NCBI RefSeq assembly: GCF_000153465.1
Contig: NZ_CH672387.1
Coordinates: 1-64,000 of the forward strand
Direction: 5' to 3'
DNA: 64,000 bases
DNA from: Aurantimonas manganoxydans SI85-9A1
GTDB lineage: Bacteria; Pseudomonadota; Alphaproteobacteria; Rhizobiales; Rhizobiaceae
Shown: positions 48,925 to 56,798 of the stretch, piece by piece
Layout of the letters: the number at the start of each line of letters is the position of its first letter
Position numbering within the stretch: position 1 is the first letter of the stretch
Notes under the pieces: model-generated
Told to the model about the DNA's origin: nothing
Database searches by the model: none
What the model saw: only the letters and a program-made list of their open reading frames with translations
Program-made: the position numbers and the translations under genes

Positions 48925-49461
48925 ATGTTCTTCGACAGCTGGTACGACCTTTTCCGCATCGTGACCGTCGGGGCGCTGGCCTATGCCGGCCTCGTCTTCC
49001 TGCTGCGGATCACCGGCAAGCGCACCCTGTCGAAGATGAACGCCTTCGACCTGGTGGTGACGGTGGCGCTCGGTTCGACGCTGGCCACGGTGCTCCTCAG
49101 CAAGGATGTGACCCTGACAGAAGGGCTGGTGGCGTTCCTGCTCCTGTGCGCGCTGCAATATGGCGTGGCCAGCGCGTCGCTCTATTCGGCGCGGTTCCGC
49201 GACATGATCAAGGCCGAGCCGACGCTGCTGTTCTTCCGCGGCCGGTTTCTGGGGCCGGCGCTGCGCCACGAGCGGGTGACCGAGGACGAGGTGATCGCCG
49301 CGATGCGCTCGAGCGGCCATGCCGCGATGGCCAATGTGGATGCGGTGGTGCTGGAGACCGACGGGTCGTTCAGCGTGCTGGGCAAAGGTTCGGCGCCGGC
49401 CGACACGTTGCGCACGGTCAACGATCGCACCAACGCCTCGGAACTGACCGCCAACGGCTGA
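48925..49461 (+). CDS. DUF421 (YetF-like) membrane protein
   Basis: The 178-residue protein has three N-terminal membrane segments (about residues 9-28, 42-60 and 64-88) and a C-terminal cytoplasmic domain of the DUF421 type. Diagnostic are LLRITGKRTLSKMNAFDLVV and the following VALGSTLATVLL, then EPTLLFFRGRFLGPALRHER and SGHAAMANVDAVVLETDGSF. Homologues include YetF and YdfR of Bacillus; the function is unknown. It is convergent with the HTH gene, six bases away. Confidence 0.87.
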   Translation: MFFDSWYDLFRIVTVGALAYAGLVFLLRITGKRTLSKMNAFDLVVTVALGSTLATVLLSKDVTLTEGLVAFLLLCALQYGVASASLYSARFRDMIKAEPTLLFFRGRFLGPALRHERVTEDEVIAAMRSSGHAAMANVDAVVLETDGSFSVLGKGSAPADTLRTVNDRTNASELTANG

Positions 49462-49467
49462 TCCGCG

Positions 49468-50316
49468 TCAGTCCGGGACGGCGAGCTTGCGGATGAAGGC
49501 CGGGGTGTGCCGGGCCTCGAACTCCGATTCGCGGATCAGGCCGTCGATATGGCGGGTCAGTTCCAGAACCTGCCGCCGCTCGCGGAAGGCGAGGTAGAAC
49601 TGCCCGACATAGATGATCGCCTGCAGCGGGCCGAACACGGTGACGGGCGCCGAGAACACCTTCTTCCTGTCGAAGAGATAGAGCCGGAGCGAGGGGTAGA
49701 GCTCCTCGGTCAGCTGCCGCAGACGCTCGAGCTGGGCGCGGCGCTCGGCCGCCGGCAGGCCGCGCCAATAGCCCTCGCCGGCGGCAAACCCCTCCAGCGC
49801 ATCGATCGGCATTGCGATCTCGTAGTCAGTGTCGGGGGCCCGCAGGTAGTCCAGCCGGTCGCGCATGTCGGCGATCGCCTGGTCGGAGGTGCGGCCGAGG
49901 AAGTCGCCATATTCGAACCGCAGCACCTCCTCCGACTTCAGCATGTCGGGCAGGGTTGCCGGCACATGGCGGATCTTGTAGCCGCGGGCTTCCTCGTGCC
50001 AGCGGAAGATCAGTTCGTCGGAGGGCGCTCGCGCGGCCTCCTCGATCCGCATGGACGCCTGCAGCATCTCGGCCGTCCGCTCCGGTCGATCGGTCAGGCC
50101 GAGCAGCCAGTCGGACGAAACGCCGAGGGCGGAGGCCGATTCGGCCGCGAACTGGGTGTTGGGCAAGCGTCCGTCGTCGGACGAGAGAATCAGCGACACT
50201 GTCGAGCGATCGGCGCCGGTGGCCCGGGCGAGGGCGCTCTTGGTCATGCCGGTCGCCGTCATTGCGCTGGCGAGGCGTTCTCGGAACAGCCGGGAGCGTT
50301 GGCGCTTGTCCATCAT
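49468..50316 (-). CDS. Cro/C1-type helix-turn-helix regulator with large effector domain
   Basis: The 282-residue protein has an N-terminal HTH (about residues 14-68: TGMTKSALARATGADRSTVS). A region of about 210 residues without a recognised domain follows, with WHEEARGYKIRHVPATLPDM, LRLYLFDRKKVFSAPVTVFG and YVGQFYLAFRERRQVLELTR. This C-terminal type is found in XRE regulators of Rhizobiales and may bind a ligand; its nature is unknown. The upstream region holds nested inverted repeats that could be its own operator. ATG at 50316 or 50313 both fit. Confidence 0.85.
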   Translation of the reverse strand: MMDKRQRSRLFRERLASAMTATGMTKSALARATGADRSTVSLILSSDDGRLPNTQFAAESASALGVSSDWLLGLTDRPERTAEMLQASMRIEEAARAPSDELIFRWHEEARGYKIRHVPATLPDMLKSEEVLRFEYGDFLGRTSDQAIADMRDRLDYLRAPDTDYEIAMPIDALEGFAAGEGYWRGLPAAERRAQLERLRQLTEELYPSLRLYLFDRKKVFSAPVTVFGPLQAIIYVGQFYLAFRERRQVLELTRHIDGLIRESEFEARHTPAFIRKLAVPD

Positions 50317-50383
50317 CCGTGAAGTTTATCACGTTTTGGGGATAAAATCTGCGAACGTGACTTCAACCATGAGAATTCACGGA
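50316..50383. promoter_or_regulatory. Nested inverted repeats, candidate operator of the Cro/C1-type gene
   Basis: TCCGTGAA at 50316-50323 is complementary to TTCACGGA at 50376-50383. Inside it CACGTT at 50330-50335 is complementary to AACGTG at 50354-50359, and GAAG/CTTC extend the inner pair with a gap. The block lies between the divergent HTH and DUF2061 genes and touches the HTH start. Confidence 0.5.
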
Positions 50384-50527
50384 ATACCCCGGACCGGGTG
50401 GCCGAGCTATGGAGAGGGCGTCCGCACGAATGGTGGAGCCTCGCTCGAAGCCGTTTGTGTCCCGCCAACGACAACCGGCGACGCTGCCCGTCGCGCAGCC
50501 CCCGCCCGCACAGGAGAGATCCCAGCT

Positions 50528-50773
50528 ATGGAAACCCGCATGCGCAGCCTGACCAAAGCCGCCTCCTGGCAGGGGCTCGGTCTGGTGACCATGTCGGCCC
50601 TCGGCTATCTCTTCACCGGATCGCTGACCTCTGGCGGCATCCTTGCCCTCACCTCCGGCGGCGTCGGCTTCTGCGTCTATCTTCTGCATGAACGCCTGTG
50701 GGCGCGGGTTCAATGGGGCTGGGACCCGGCCGGCGACGACGGCGACGATGGGCTCGGCCGCGGACGCGCCTGA
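50528..50773 (+). CDS. DUF2061 membrane protein
   Basis: The 81-residue protein contains the DUF2061 domain: RSLTKAASWQGLGLVTMSAL, then LTSGGILALTSGGVGFCVYL and LHERLWARVQWGW. Two membrane segments are visible at about residues 15-33 and 38-57. The family is small and uncharacterised. AGGAGAGA lies about ten bases before the ATG at 50528. It is convergent with rplS, with a shared terminator between them. Confidence 0.87.
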   Translation: METRMRSLTKAASWQGLGLVTMSALGYLFTGSLTSGGILALTSGGVGFCVYLLHERLWARVQWGWDPAGDDGDDGLGRGRA

Positions 50774-50810
50774 CCCGTCGCGGCACAATCCCTTTCCATC
50801 CGGGCGTAAA

Positions 50811-50833
50811 AAAAGCGGCCCGGAGGCCGCTTT
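50811..50833. terminator. Bidirectional terminator between DUF2061 and rplS
   Basis: AAAGCGGCC at 50812-50820 pairs with GGCCGCTTT at 50825-50833 with a CGGA loop. On the minus strand a run of seven T's follows, ideal for stopping rplS. Confidence 0.88.
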
Positions 50834-50862
50834 GAAAATCTGACGAAGATGCCTGCTGCCGA

Positions 50863-51324
50863 TTACTCGGCGGCGGCGTCCTTGGCAGCCTGCTTCTCGG
50901 CCTTGGCGCGGTCGCGCTCGGCGACGGCGACCTGACGGGCCTCGTCGTTCAGCTTGCGCGCACGGACGTTGGTGGCCTCAACGATACGGGCCGACTTGCC
51001 GCGACGATCGCGCAGGTAATAAAGCTTGGCGCGACGCACCTTGCCGCGGCGCACGACCTCGACCGAATCGAGCATCGGCGAATACATCGGGAAGACGCGC
51101 TCGACGCCTTCGCCGTAGGAGATCTTGCGAACGGTGAAGTTCTCCTGGATGCCGGCGCCCGAACGCGCGATGCAGACGCCTTCATAGGCCTGCACGCGGG
51201 TACGCGTGCCTTCGGTCACCTTGACGTTCACCCGCAGCGTGTCGCCGGCGGAAAATTCGGGAATGGTGCGGATCGCGTTGATCCGTTCGGCCTCGGCGGC
51301 CTCGAGTTCAGAGATGATGTTCAT
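50863..51324 (-). CDS. rplS: 50S ribosomal protein L19
   Basis: The 153 residues comprise the L19 core ([20 protein letters not shown] through [16 protein letters not shown]) and a lysine/alanine-rich tail. L19 sits at the 30S-50S interface. In most bacteria rplS follows trmD directly; here it is alone on the opposite strand with its own terminator. The region upstream has no clear promoter. Confidence 0.97.
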   Translation of the reverse strand: MNIISELEAAEAERINAIRTIPEFSAGDTLRVNVKVTEGTRTRVQAYEGVCIARSGAGIQENFTVRKISYGEGVERVFPMYSPMLDSVEVVRRGKVRRAKLYYLRDRRGKSARIVEATNVRARKLNDEARQVAVAERDRAKAEKQAAKDAAAE

Positions 51325-51641
51325 GGCATAGCCTCAATTCGTTTCATGCCGGATGAGTTTAGTCTCAGCCGACATGGCCGCCGGGACGGTCAAGTTATTC
51401 TGAGGAAATCGGTGGTGCCCATACAACGCTTTGGCCGGCTTGTCACTAGCTGCGAGCGAAGAACGGACCGGAATCCGTCCCGATCCATGCGCGCAGCTGC
51501 GCAAGACGCCTCCGTCTTGTCGCTCCGCGGGGATCGTGCGAAGCCCTTGTGACGATGCCGCGCGGCCGCGCGCGCGTCGTTCCCGCTTCAGGCCACCGCT
51601 CGCCACGCCGGCGTGCGGCCGGCGCTCCAAGGTCTTCTCGC
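51325..51641. other. Divergent region between rplS and the TauE/SafE gene
   Basis: The 317 bases hold the upstream regions of two divergent genes. I see ACGGA/TCCGT and AAGACG/CGTCTT inverted repeats at about 51464-51479 and 51507-51522, which may be structure in a leader. TTGACC occurs on the minus strand but without a matching -10. There is no trace of sdhB or another gene. Confidence 0.4.
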
Positions 51642-52397
51642 ATGTCCGTCCTCGTCATTGCCCTCCTGTTTCTCGCAGGTTTCGTGTCCGGTGCCATCAA
51701 TGCGGTCGCCGGCGGCGGCACCTTCATCTCCTTCGGGGCGCTGACCCTGATCGGCGTGCCGTCGATCGTGGCCAACGCGACGTCGTCGATCGCCCAGCTG
51801 CCAGGCTACATCACCTCGACGCTGGCCTATCGCAAGGACTTCGCCAAGATGTGGCGCGGCGTCCTCGTCCTGGCGGTGGTCTCGGCCATCGGTTCGCTCG
51901 GCGGCGCGCTGTTCCTGCTCTACCTCAACAACGCGCAGTTCTCGGCGGTGGTGCCCTGGCTGCTGCTCGGCGCGACGGCGCTGTTTGCGGCCGGTCCCTG
52001 GCTGAAGCCGAAGCCGAAGCACCAGGACGCGGCGGCCGAGGGGCGCAATTTCGCCAGCCCGATCGTCCAGTTCTTCACCTCGATCTATGGCGGCTTCTTC
52101 GGCGCCGGCATGGGCATCATGATGCTGGCGACGCTGGGCCTGACCGAGGGCGGCGACTATCACCGGCTGAACGCCATCAAGAACCTTCTCGCCAATGTCA
52201 TCGCCATCACCGCGATCATCGTCTTCGTCTCGGGCGGCGTCGTCGACTGGCCCGGCGCGCTGGCGATGATACCGGGCGTGGCGCTGGGCGGTTATGCGGG
52301 CGTGTGGGCAGCCAAGCGGGTGCCGCAGATCGCGGTGCGGCTGTTCGTCATCGCCATCGGCCTGATTCTCGCCGGTTATTATTTCTGGATAGGCTGA
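51642..52397 (+). CDS. TauE/SafE family sulfite/anion exporter
   Basis: This 251-residue inner-membrane protein has about eight hydrophobic segments. The family repeats are FVSGAINAVAGGGTFISFGA in the first half and FFTSIYGGFFGAGMGIMMLA in the second (Gly-rich, related to each other). Members move sulfite, taurine-derived sulfonates or other organic anions. The substrate cannot be predicted from context. I chose the ATG at 51642 (MSVLVIALLF) because it opens the first membrane segment. Confidence 0.88.
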   Translation: MSVLVIALLFLAGFVSGAINAVAGGGTFISFGALTLIGVPSIVANATSSIAQLPGYITSTLAYRKDFAKMWRGVLVLAVVSAIGSLGGALFLLYLNNAQFSAVVPWLLLGATALFAAGPWLKPKPKHQDAAAEGRNFASPIVQFFTSIYGGFFGAGMGIMMLATLGLTEGGDYHRLNAIKNLLANVIAITAIIVFVSGGVVDWPGALAMIPGVALGGYAGVWAAKRVPQIAVRLFVIAIGLILAGYYFWIG

Positions 52398-52527
52398 GAC
52401 GGATCGCTCCGGGGAGGGGGCGATTCGCCATCCTGACAGGCTCGGTCACGGGCCCTAGATTGACCGACGGGACACCGCTGAACGGCCCGACAGAACGGCC
52501 GGACGACCACAGAATTCGGAGGACACC

Positions 52528-53208
52528 ATGATCAGAACGACCCGCGTCGCCCTTGCCGGCATCGCCTTCCTTGCACTGACGGCGGCGCCGGCCCTTGCCC
52601 AGTCCCAGGACGGGACGACGGCCGAGGGCAGCGACGCGAAGCCGGCGGTGGAATCGACGGCCGGCGCGCCGACGCCGACCGAGCCGGCGGCGACCGAAAC
52701 GCCCGAAGCCCCGGCCGCCTCCGGCGGCGAGGCCAGCGACGCAACCGCGTCGGGTGCGCCGGGCGGTTCTGCGGTCACCGACGAGGAGGCGAAACGCGCC
52801 CCTGTCGCACCGAGCAACGAGGTCGGCGAGAAATTCGAGCTGCCCCGGGTGTCCGACGACAACCAGATCGAGATGATCGCCGGTCTCTGCGCTGTCCAGA
52901 TGAAGGAGATGAGCCCGGCCGCCTGCACCTGTCTCGGCGAGGCCGCGATGGAGGATCTGTCGGCGCCGCAGCGCGACTATCTGATCGCCAGCGTCGTGGC
53001 GCCGCCAGTGGCCGAGCGCATGCTGGGCGACGGCCGTGTCGGCGAGCCCGACCAGAAGGAGATTTTCGCCTTCCTGCAGTCGACCTCGGAGAGCTGCGCG
53101 GCCGAGACCGGTGCGGCCGGCCAGGACAACAATGCTGCAACGCCCAAGGCGGCTCCGGCCGAGGCGATGCCCGGCGCCGGGGACGATGCGGCCAAGCCGG
53201 CGAAGTAA
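52528..53208 (+). CDS. Secreted protein of unknown function with low-complexity flanks
   Basis: I do not recognise this family. The 226 residues begin with a signal peptide (about 25 residues, LAGIAFLALTAAPALAQSQ). A Pro/Ala/Glu/Thr-rich disordered part runs to about residue 95. A compact helical core follows at about residues 108-190: NQIEMIAGLCAVQMKEMSPA, CTCLGEAAMEDLSAPQRDYL and a third Cys-containing helix (QSTSESCAAE). An Ala/Pro tail ends it. The core has four cysteines and could form disulfides in the periplasm. GGAGGA lies before the ATG. Confidence 0.75.
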   Translation: MIRTTRVALAGIAFLALTAAPALAQSQDGTTAEGSDAKPAVESTAGAPTPTEPAATETPEAPAASGGEASDATASGAPGGSAVTDEEAKRAPVAPSNEVGEKFELPRVSDDNQIEMIAGLCAVQMKEMSPAACTCLGEAAMEDLSAPQRDYLIASVVAPPVAERMLGDGRVGEPDQKEIFAFLQSTSESCAAETGAAGQDNNAATPKAAPAEAMPGAGDDAAKPAK

Positions 53209-53233
53209 GTCACGTCGTCAGACGGATCAGGGA

Positions 53234-53260
53234 AGGGCGGCGCCATGTCGGCGCCGCCCT
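53234..53260. terminator. Terminator between the secreted-protein gene and kduD
   Basis: AGGGCGGCGCC at 53234-53244 pairs with GGCGCCGCCCT at 53250-53260 and is followed by TTTG. It lies between two convergent genes. Confidence 0.82.
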
Positions 53261-53286
53261 TTGTCGTTTCAGGCAGGCGCGGCCCG

Positions 53287-54048
53287 TCAGCGCGCCAGCC
53301 AGCCGCCATCCACCGGCAGTATGGCGCCGTGCACGTAGCGTGCGGCATCGGAGGCAAGGAACACCGCCGCACCGCCGATGTCGGAGGCTTCGCCCCAGCG
53401 CCCGGCCGGAATCCGCCCTAGGATCGCGGCGGAGCGGTCCGGGTCGTCGCGCAGCGCCTCGGTGTTGTTGCTGACGATGTAGCCCGGGGCGATGGCGTTG
53501 ACGTTGACGTTGCGCGCGGCCCATTCACAGGCGAGCAGCCGGGTCAGGCCGCAGATGCCGTGCTTGGAGGCGGTATAGCTCGCCACCCGGATGCCGCCCT
53601 GGACGGACAGGACGGAGGCGATGTTGACGATCGCCGCGTGGCGGTCGTCGGCCATGGCCGCCTTGCCGAAGGCCTGGGAGAGAAAGAAGGCGGTCTTCAG
53701 ATTGAGGTCGAGGACGTCGTCCCAGTCGGCCTCGCTGAAGTCGACGGCATCGGCCCGCCGGATGATGCCGGCATTGTTGACCAGGATGTCGAAGGGGCCG
53801 TCCTGACGCGCCGCGGCCTCGTAGAGCGCCACGGCGGCCGTCTTGTCGGACAGGTCGGCGAGGTGCTCGCTGCCGCCGCTGCCGCCGGCCGCCGTGATCA
53901 TCTCCAGCGTCTCGCTCATGGCCGAGCGCCCGGCGCAGGCGACCGTCGCGCCGGCCCCCGCCAGTGCCACGGCGATCCCCTGGCCGATGCCGGTATTGGC
54001 GCCGGTGACGAAGGCGCGCTTGCCGGTCAGGTCGAAGCCCGAACTCAT
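53287..54048 (-). CDS. kduD: 2-dehydro-3-deoxy-D-gluconate 5-dehydrogenase
   Basis: This 253-residue short-chain dehydrogenase reduces 2,5-diketo-3-deoxygluconate (DKII) to 2-keto-3-deoxygluconate with NAD(P)H. The cofactor loop is TGANTGIGQGIAVALAGAGA, the mid-motif NNAGIIRRAD, and the catalytic Ser and YxxxK lie in ASVLSVQGGIRVASYTASKH. RRAD after NNAGII and the length match KduD. It is the last gene of the minus-strand uronate operon and overlaps kduI by four bases. Confidence 0.92.
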   Translation of the reverse strand: MSSGFDLTGKRAFVTGANTGIGQGIAVALAGAGATVACAGRSAMSETLEMITAAGGSGGSEHLADLSDKTAAVALYEAAARQDGPFDILVNNAGIIRRADAVDFSEADWDDVLDLNLKTAFFLSQAFGKAAMADDRHAAIVNIASVLSVQGGIRVASYTASKHGICGLTRLLACEWAARNVNVNAIAPGYIVSNNTEALRDDPDRSAAILGRIPAGRWGEASDIGGAAVFLASDAARYVHGAILPVDGGWLAR

Positions 54049-54869
54049 TGCAGGTCTCCGATCTCCACCATGTCGACGTCCTTGTAGTCGACATTGTCGC
54101 CGGCCATCGCCCAGATGAAGGTGTAGGACGCCGTGCCCGCGCCGCTGTGGATCGACCAGGGCGGCGACAGGACGGCCTGCTCGTTCTTCACCACCAGATG
54201 CCGGGTCTCGGACGGCTCGCCCATCATGTGGAAGACGCGGGCATCCTCGGGCAGGTCGAAATACAGATAGGCCTCGGAGCGGCGGTCGTGGACATGGGCC
54301 GGCATAGTGTTCCAGACCGAGCCGCCGTGCAGCGTGGTCATGCCGGCGACGAGCTGGCAGCTCTCCATGACGTCGGGATGGACGAACTGGAAGATCGAGC
54401 GGTCGTTGGAGGTGGCCGCGGCGCCGAGATCGACGCGCTTGGCGGCATCGATCGTTACCAGCCGGGTGTCGAAATGGCGGTGGGCGGGGGCGCTGAGGAT
54501 GTAGAAGCGCGCCGCCGCGCCGGAGAAGGTCAGCGGGCCGTCGCCGAGGCCGACATAGAGCATGTCGCGATGGTTGAGTTCATGGGGGCCGCTGCCGGTG
54601 CGCACCGTGCCGGTCTCGCCGATATTGACGATCACCGCCTCGCGGCGGTCGAGAAAGCCCGGCGTGCCGGTCTCCCTGGCGCTGTCGAGCACCAGGTCGC
54701 CGGCGGACGGCACGGCGCCGCCGACGATCATGCGGTCGTAATGGCTGTAGACCAGGTTGATCTCGCCCGGCACGAAGGGCTGCTCGATCAGGAATTCGGC
54801 GCGCAGCTGCGCGGTGTCGAAGGTGCGGGCGTGACGCGGGTCGATCGCCTGTCGGGTCTCGATCGTCAT
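54045..54869 (-). CDS. kduI: 5-dehydro-4-deoxy-D-glucuronate isomerase
   Basis: This 274-residue two-cupin enzyme isomerises DKI to DKII in unsaturated uronate breakdown. Zn ligands are expected in NTMPAHVHDRRSEAYLYFDL. Other conserved parts are LIEQPFVPGEINLVYSHYDR and the C-terminal WSIHSGAGTASYTFIWAM. The length is typical. kduD starts inside its stop; kdgF lies 86 bases upstream, giving the full route DKI to KDG in three adjacent genes. Confidence 0.95.
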   Translation of the reverse strand: MTIETRQAIDPRHARTFDTAQLRAEFLIEQPFVPGEINLVYSHYDRMIVGGAVPSAGDLVLDSARETGTPGFLDRREAVIVNIGETGTVRTGSGPHELNHRDMLYVGLGDGPLTFSGAAARFYILSAPAHRHFDTRLVTIDAAKRVDLGAAATSNDRSIFQFVHPDVMESCQLVAGMTTLHGGSVWNTMPAHVHDRRSEAYLYFDLPEDARVFHMMGEPSETRHLVVKNEQAVLSPPWSIHSGAGTASYTFIWAMAGDNVDYKDVDMVEIGDLQ

Positions 54870-54955
54870 GGGATGTCTCCGTTCTGGACATGGCTCCGCC
54901 GCCGCACCGGACGCGCGCCCGGTGCGGGACAGAAACGGGTGGTGTCTTAGCCGGC

Positions 54956-55279
54956 TTAGAGGAAGTCTTCGCGAGCCGGGGTGAAGATGTCGATCAGCGT
55001 GCCGCCGGTCGCCGATTCGCAGAAATGCACGGCGTTGGACGGAACGACGAGGCTGTCGCCTGCGGTCACGCGCCGGGTCCTGCCGGCGATGGTGAAGTCG
55101 AAGACGCCCTGCCGGACATAGGTCGCCTGGAGATGCGGATGGGAATGGGCCGGGCCGCAGCCGCCTGGCTGGAACTCCACCTCGACGACCATCATCTCCG
55201 GCGAATGGGTCAGGATCCGGCGCCGCGTGCTGGCGTCGACCTGGGTCCAGTCGCCCGGTGTCTCAACGATCGTGCTCAT
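54956..55279 (-). CDS. kdgF: Cupin protein KdgF-type (pectin/alginate degradation)
   Basis: The single-cupin protein of 107 residues has the metal site PAHSHPHLQATYVRQGVFDF (HxH, Gln/Glu) and a second His in VVPSNAVHFCES. KdgF proteins speed the ring opening of 4,5-unsaturated uronates to the linear ketouronate (DKI). The match in size and its place directly before kduI-kduD support the call. A generic cupin with another role cannot be fully excluded. Confidence 0.82.
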   Translation of the reverse strand: MSTIVETPGDWTQVDASTRRRILTHSPEMMVVEVEFQPGGCGPAHSHPHLQATYVRQGVFDFTIAGRTRRVTAGDSLVVPSNAVHFCESATGGTLIDIFTPAREDFL

Positions 55280-55314
55280 GGTCTGTCTCCTTGCGGTGCC
55301 TCAAGCGCAACCGC

Positions 55315-56796
55315 CTAGTGGGGCGAATGGGCGGTGCGTGCGACGGTGGCCGCGGCGCCATCGGTGAGCAATGCGGCGAGGGCCGCGGTCACGGCGCGCC
55401 GGAATTCGGGATGGTTGCGCAGATCGGCGCCGAAGACGTCGCCGATGCCGAGATAGGCCGCGGCCAGCCGCTCCGGATCGCGGCCGGCCTCCTCGCCGAT
55501 GGCCCGCAGCCGGTCGGCCAGTGGGTCCCTGACGTCGATCGGCGCGCCGGCCTCGTCGGTGCCGGTGACGTAGCGCATCCAGGCCGCGACCCCGAGCGCC
55601 AGGCGATCGAAGGGAGCGCCGGCGGCGATGCGATCGCGGACCGTGCCCAGTAGGCGCTGGGGCAGCTTCTGCGACCCGTCCATGGCGATCTGCCAGGTGC
55701 GATGCTGCAGGGCCGGATTGTGGAAGCGCGACAGCAGCGCCTCGCGGTAGCCGCCGAGATCGGTGCCGGGCATTTGCAGCGTCGGCATCACCTCTTCGGT
55801 CATCAGGCCGCGCACCAGCGCCTCATAGGCCGGGTCGGCGATCGCCTGCGCCACCGTCTGGTATCCGCCGAGATAGCCGAGATAGGCCAACGTCGAATGG
55901 GAGCCGTTGAGCATGCGCAGCTTCATGCGCTCGTGGCCCTCGACGTCGGACACCATCTCGGCGCCGACGGCGGCGAAGTCGGGCCGGCCGGTCGGGAAGC
56001 GGTCCTCGATCACCCACTGGCCGAACGGTTCGCTGACCACCGGCCAGGCATCCTCGACGCCCAGCGCCGCGGTGATCTCGGCGATGTCACCGTCGCTGGT
56101 GGCCGGCACGATGCGGTCGACCATGGTGCCGGCGAAAGCGACGTCGTTTTCCACGAAACGGGCGAGGTCGCCGCCGATCAGGGCGGCATATTGCGAAACG
56201 ATGCGATGGGTGGTCTCGCCGTTGGACGGCAGATTGTCGCAGGGCATCACCGTGAAGGGCACGATGTTCGCCTCGCGCCGCCGCCGCAGCGCTTCGGCGA
56301 TCAGGCCCGGCGCCGTGGTCGGCGCGCGCGGATTCGCCAGATCCGCAACAATGTCGGGATGGGCAGGGTTGAGGTCGCCGGTCGCCGGATCGTGGCAATA
56401 GCCCTTCTCGGTGATGGTCAGCGACACGATGCGCACCGCCGGATCGCACATCTGCGCCAGCAGGGCCTCCGGGTCCTGTGGCGCGACATGGATCGCCTTC
56501 AGCGAACCGATAACCCGCAGCTGCGCGCCCTCGCCGGAGCGGAAGGCGACGGTGAAGAGATTGTCCTGCGGCGCCAGCGCATCGCGCATGTCGGCCCGGC
56601 GCAGCGACGCGCCGGCGATGGCCCATTGCGGATCGGTGGCCAGGATGTCGTCGAGATAGACCGCCTGATGGGCGCGGTGGAAGGCGCCGACGCCCAGATG
56701 GACGATGCCGGTGGTGGTCCGGCGTGGGTCGTAGGCCGGCCGGCGGACGGCCTGGGGCAGGGATGGGAGGGTCGAAAGCGACAGTCTTTGCATCAT
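55315..56796 (-). CDS. uxuB: D-mannonate oxidoreductase (fructuronate reductase)
   Basis: This 493-residue member of the polyol/mannitol dehydrogenase family reduces D-fructuronate to D-mannonate with NADH. The N-terminal nucleotide fold has GIVHLGVGAFHRAHQAVYLD. The family pattern continues in SLTITEKGYCHDPATGDLNP and PCDNLPSNGETT, and the catalytic Lys lies in HERMKLRMLNGSHSTLAYLG. I use the ATG at 56796; a GTG at 56802 overlaps the dctM-type stop. Mannitol or other polyols are possible substrates, but UxaC and UxuA nearby argue for fructuronate. Confidence 0.88.
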   Translation of the reverse strand: MMQRLSLSTLPSLPQAVRRPAYDPRRTTTGIVHLGVGAFHRAHQAVYLDDILATDPQWAIAGASLRRADMRDALAPQDNLFTVAFRSGEGAQLRVIGSLKAIHVAPQDPEALLAQMCDPAVRIVSLTITEKGYCHDPATGDLNPAHPDIVADLANPRAPTTAPGLIAEALRRRREANIVPFTVMPCDNLPSNGETTHRIVSQYAALIGGDLARFVENDVAFAGTMVDRIVPATSDGDIAEITAALGVEDAWPVVSEPFGQWVIEDRFPTGRPDFAAVGAEMVSDVEGHERMKLRMLNGSHSTLAYLGYLGGYQTVAQAIADPAYEALVRGLMTEEVMPTLQMPGTDLGGYREALLSRFHNPALQHRTWQIAMDGSQKLPQRLLGTVRDRIAAGAPFDRLALGVAAWMRYVTGTDEAGAPIDVRDPLADRLRAIGEEAGRDPERLAAAYLGIGDVFGADLRNHPEFRRAVTAALAALLTDGAAATVARTAHSPH

Positions 56797-56798
56797 GC

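Noticed and set aside
51325-51641. A remnant of sdhB at the supposed right inversion break
   Set aside because: None of the six frames shows the iron-sulfur cysteine patterns.
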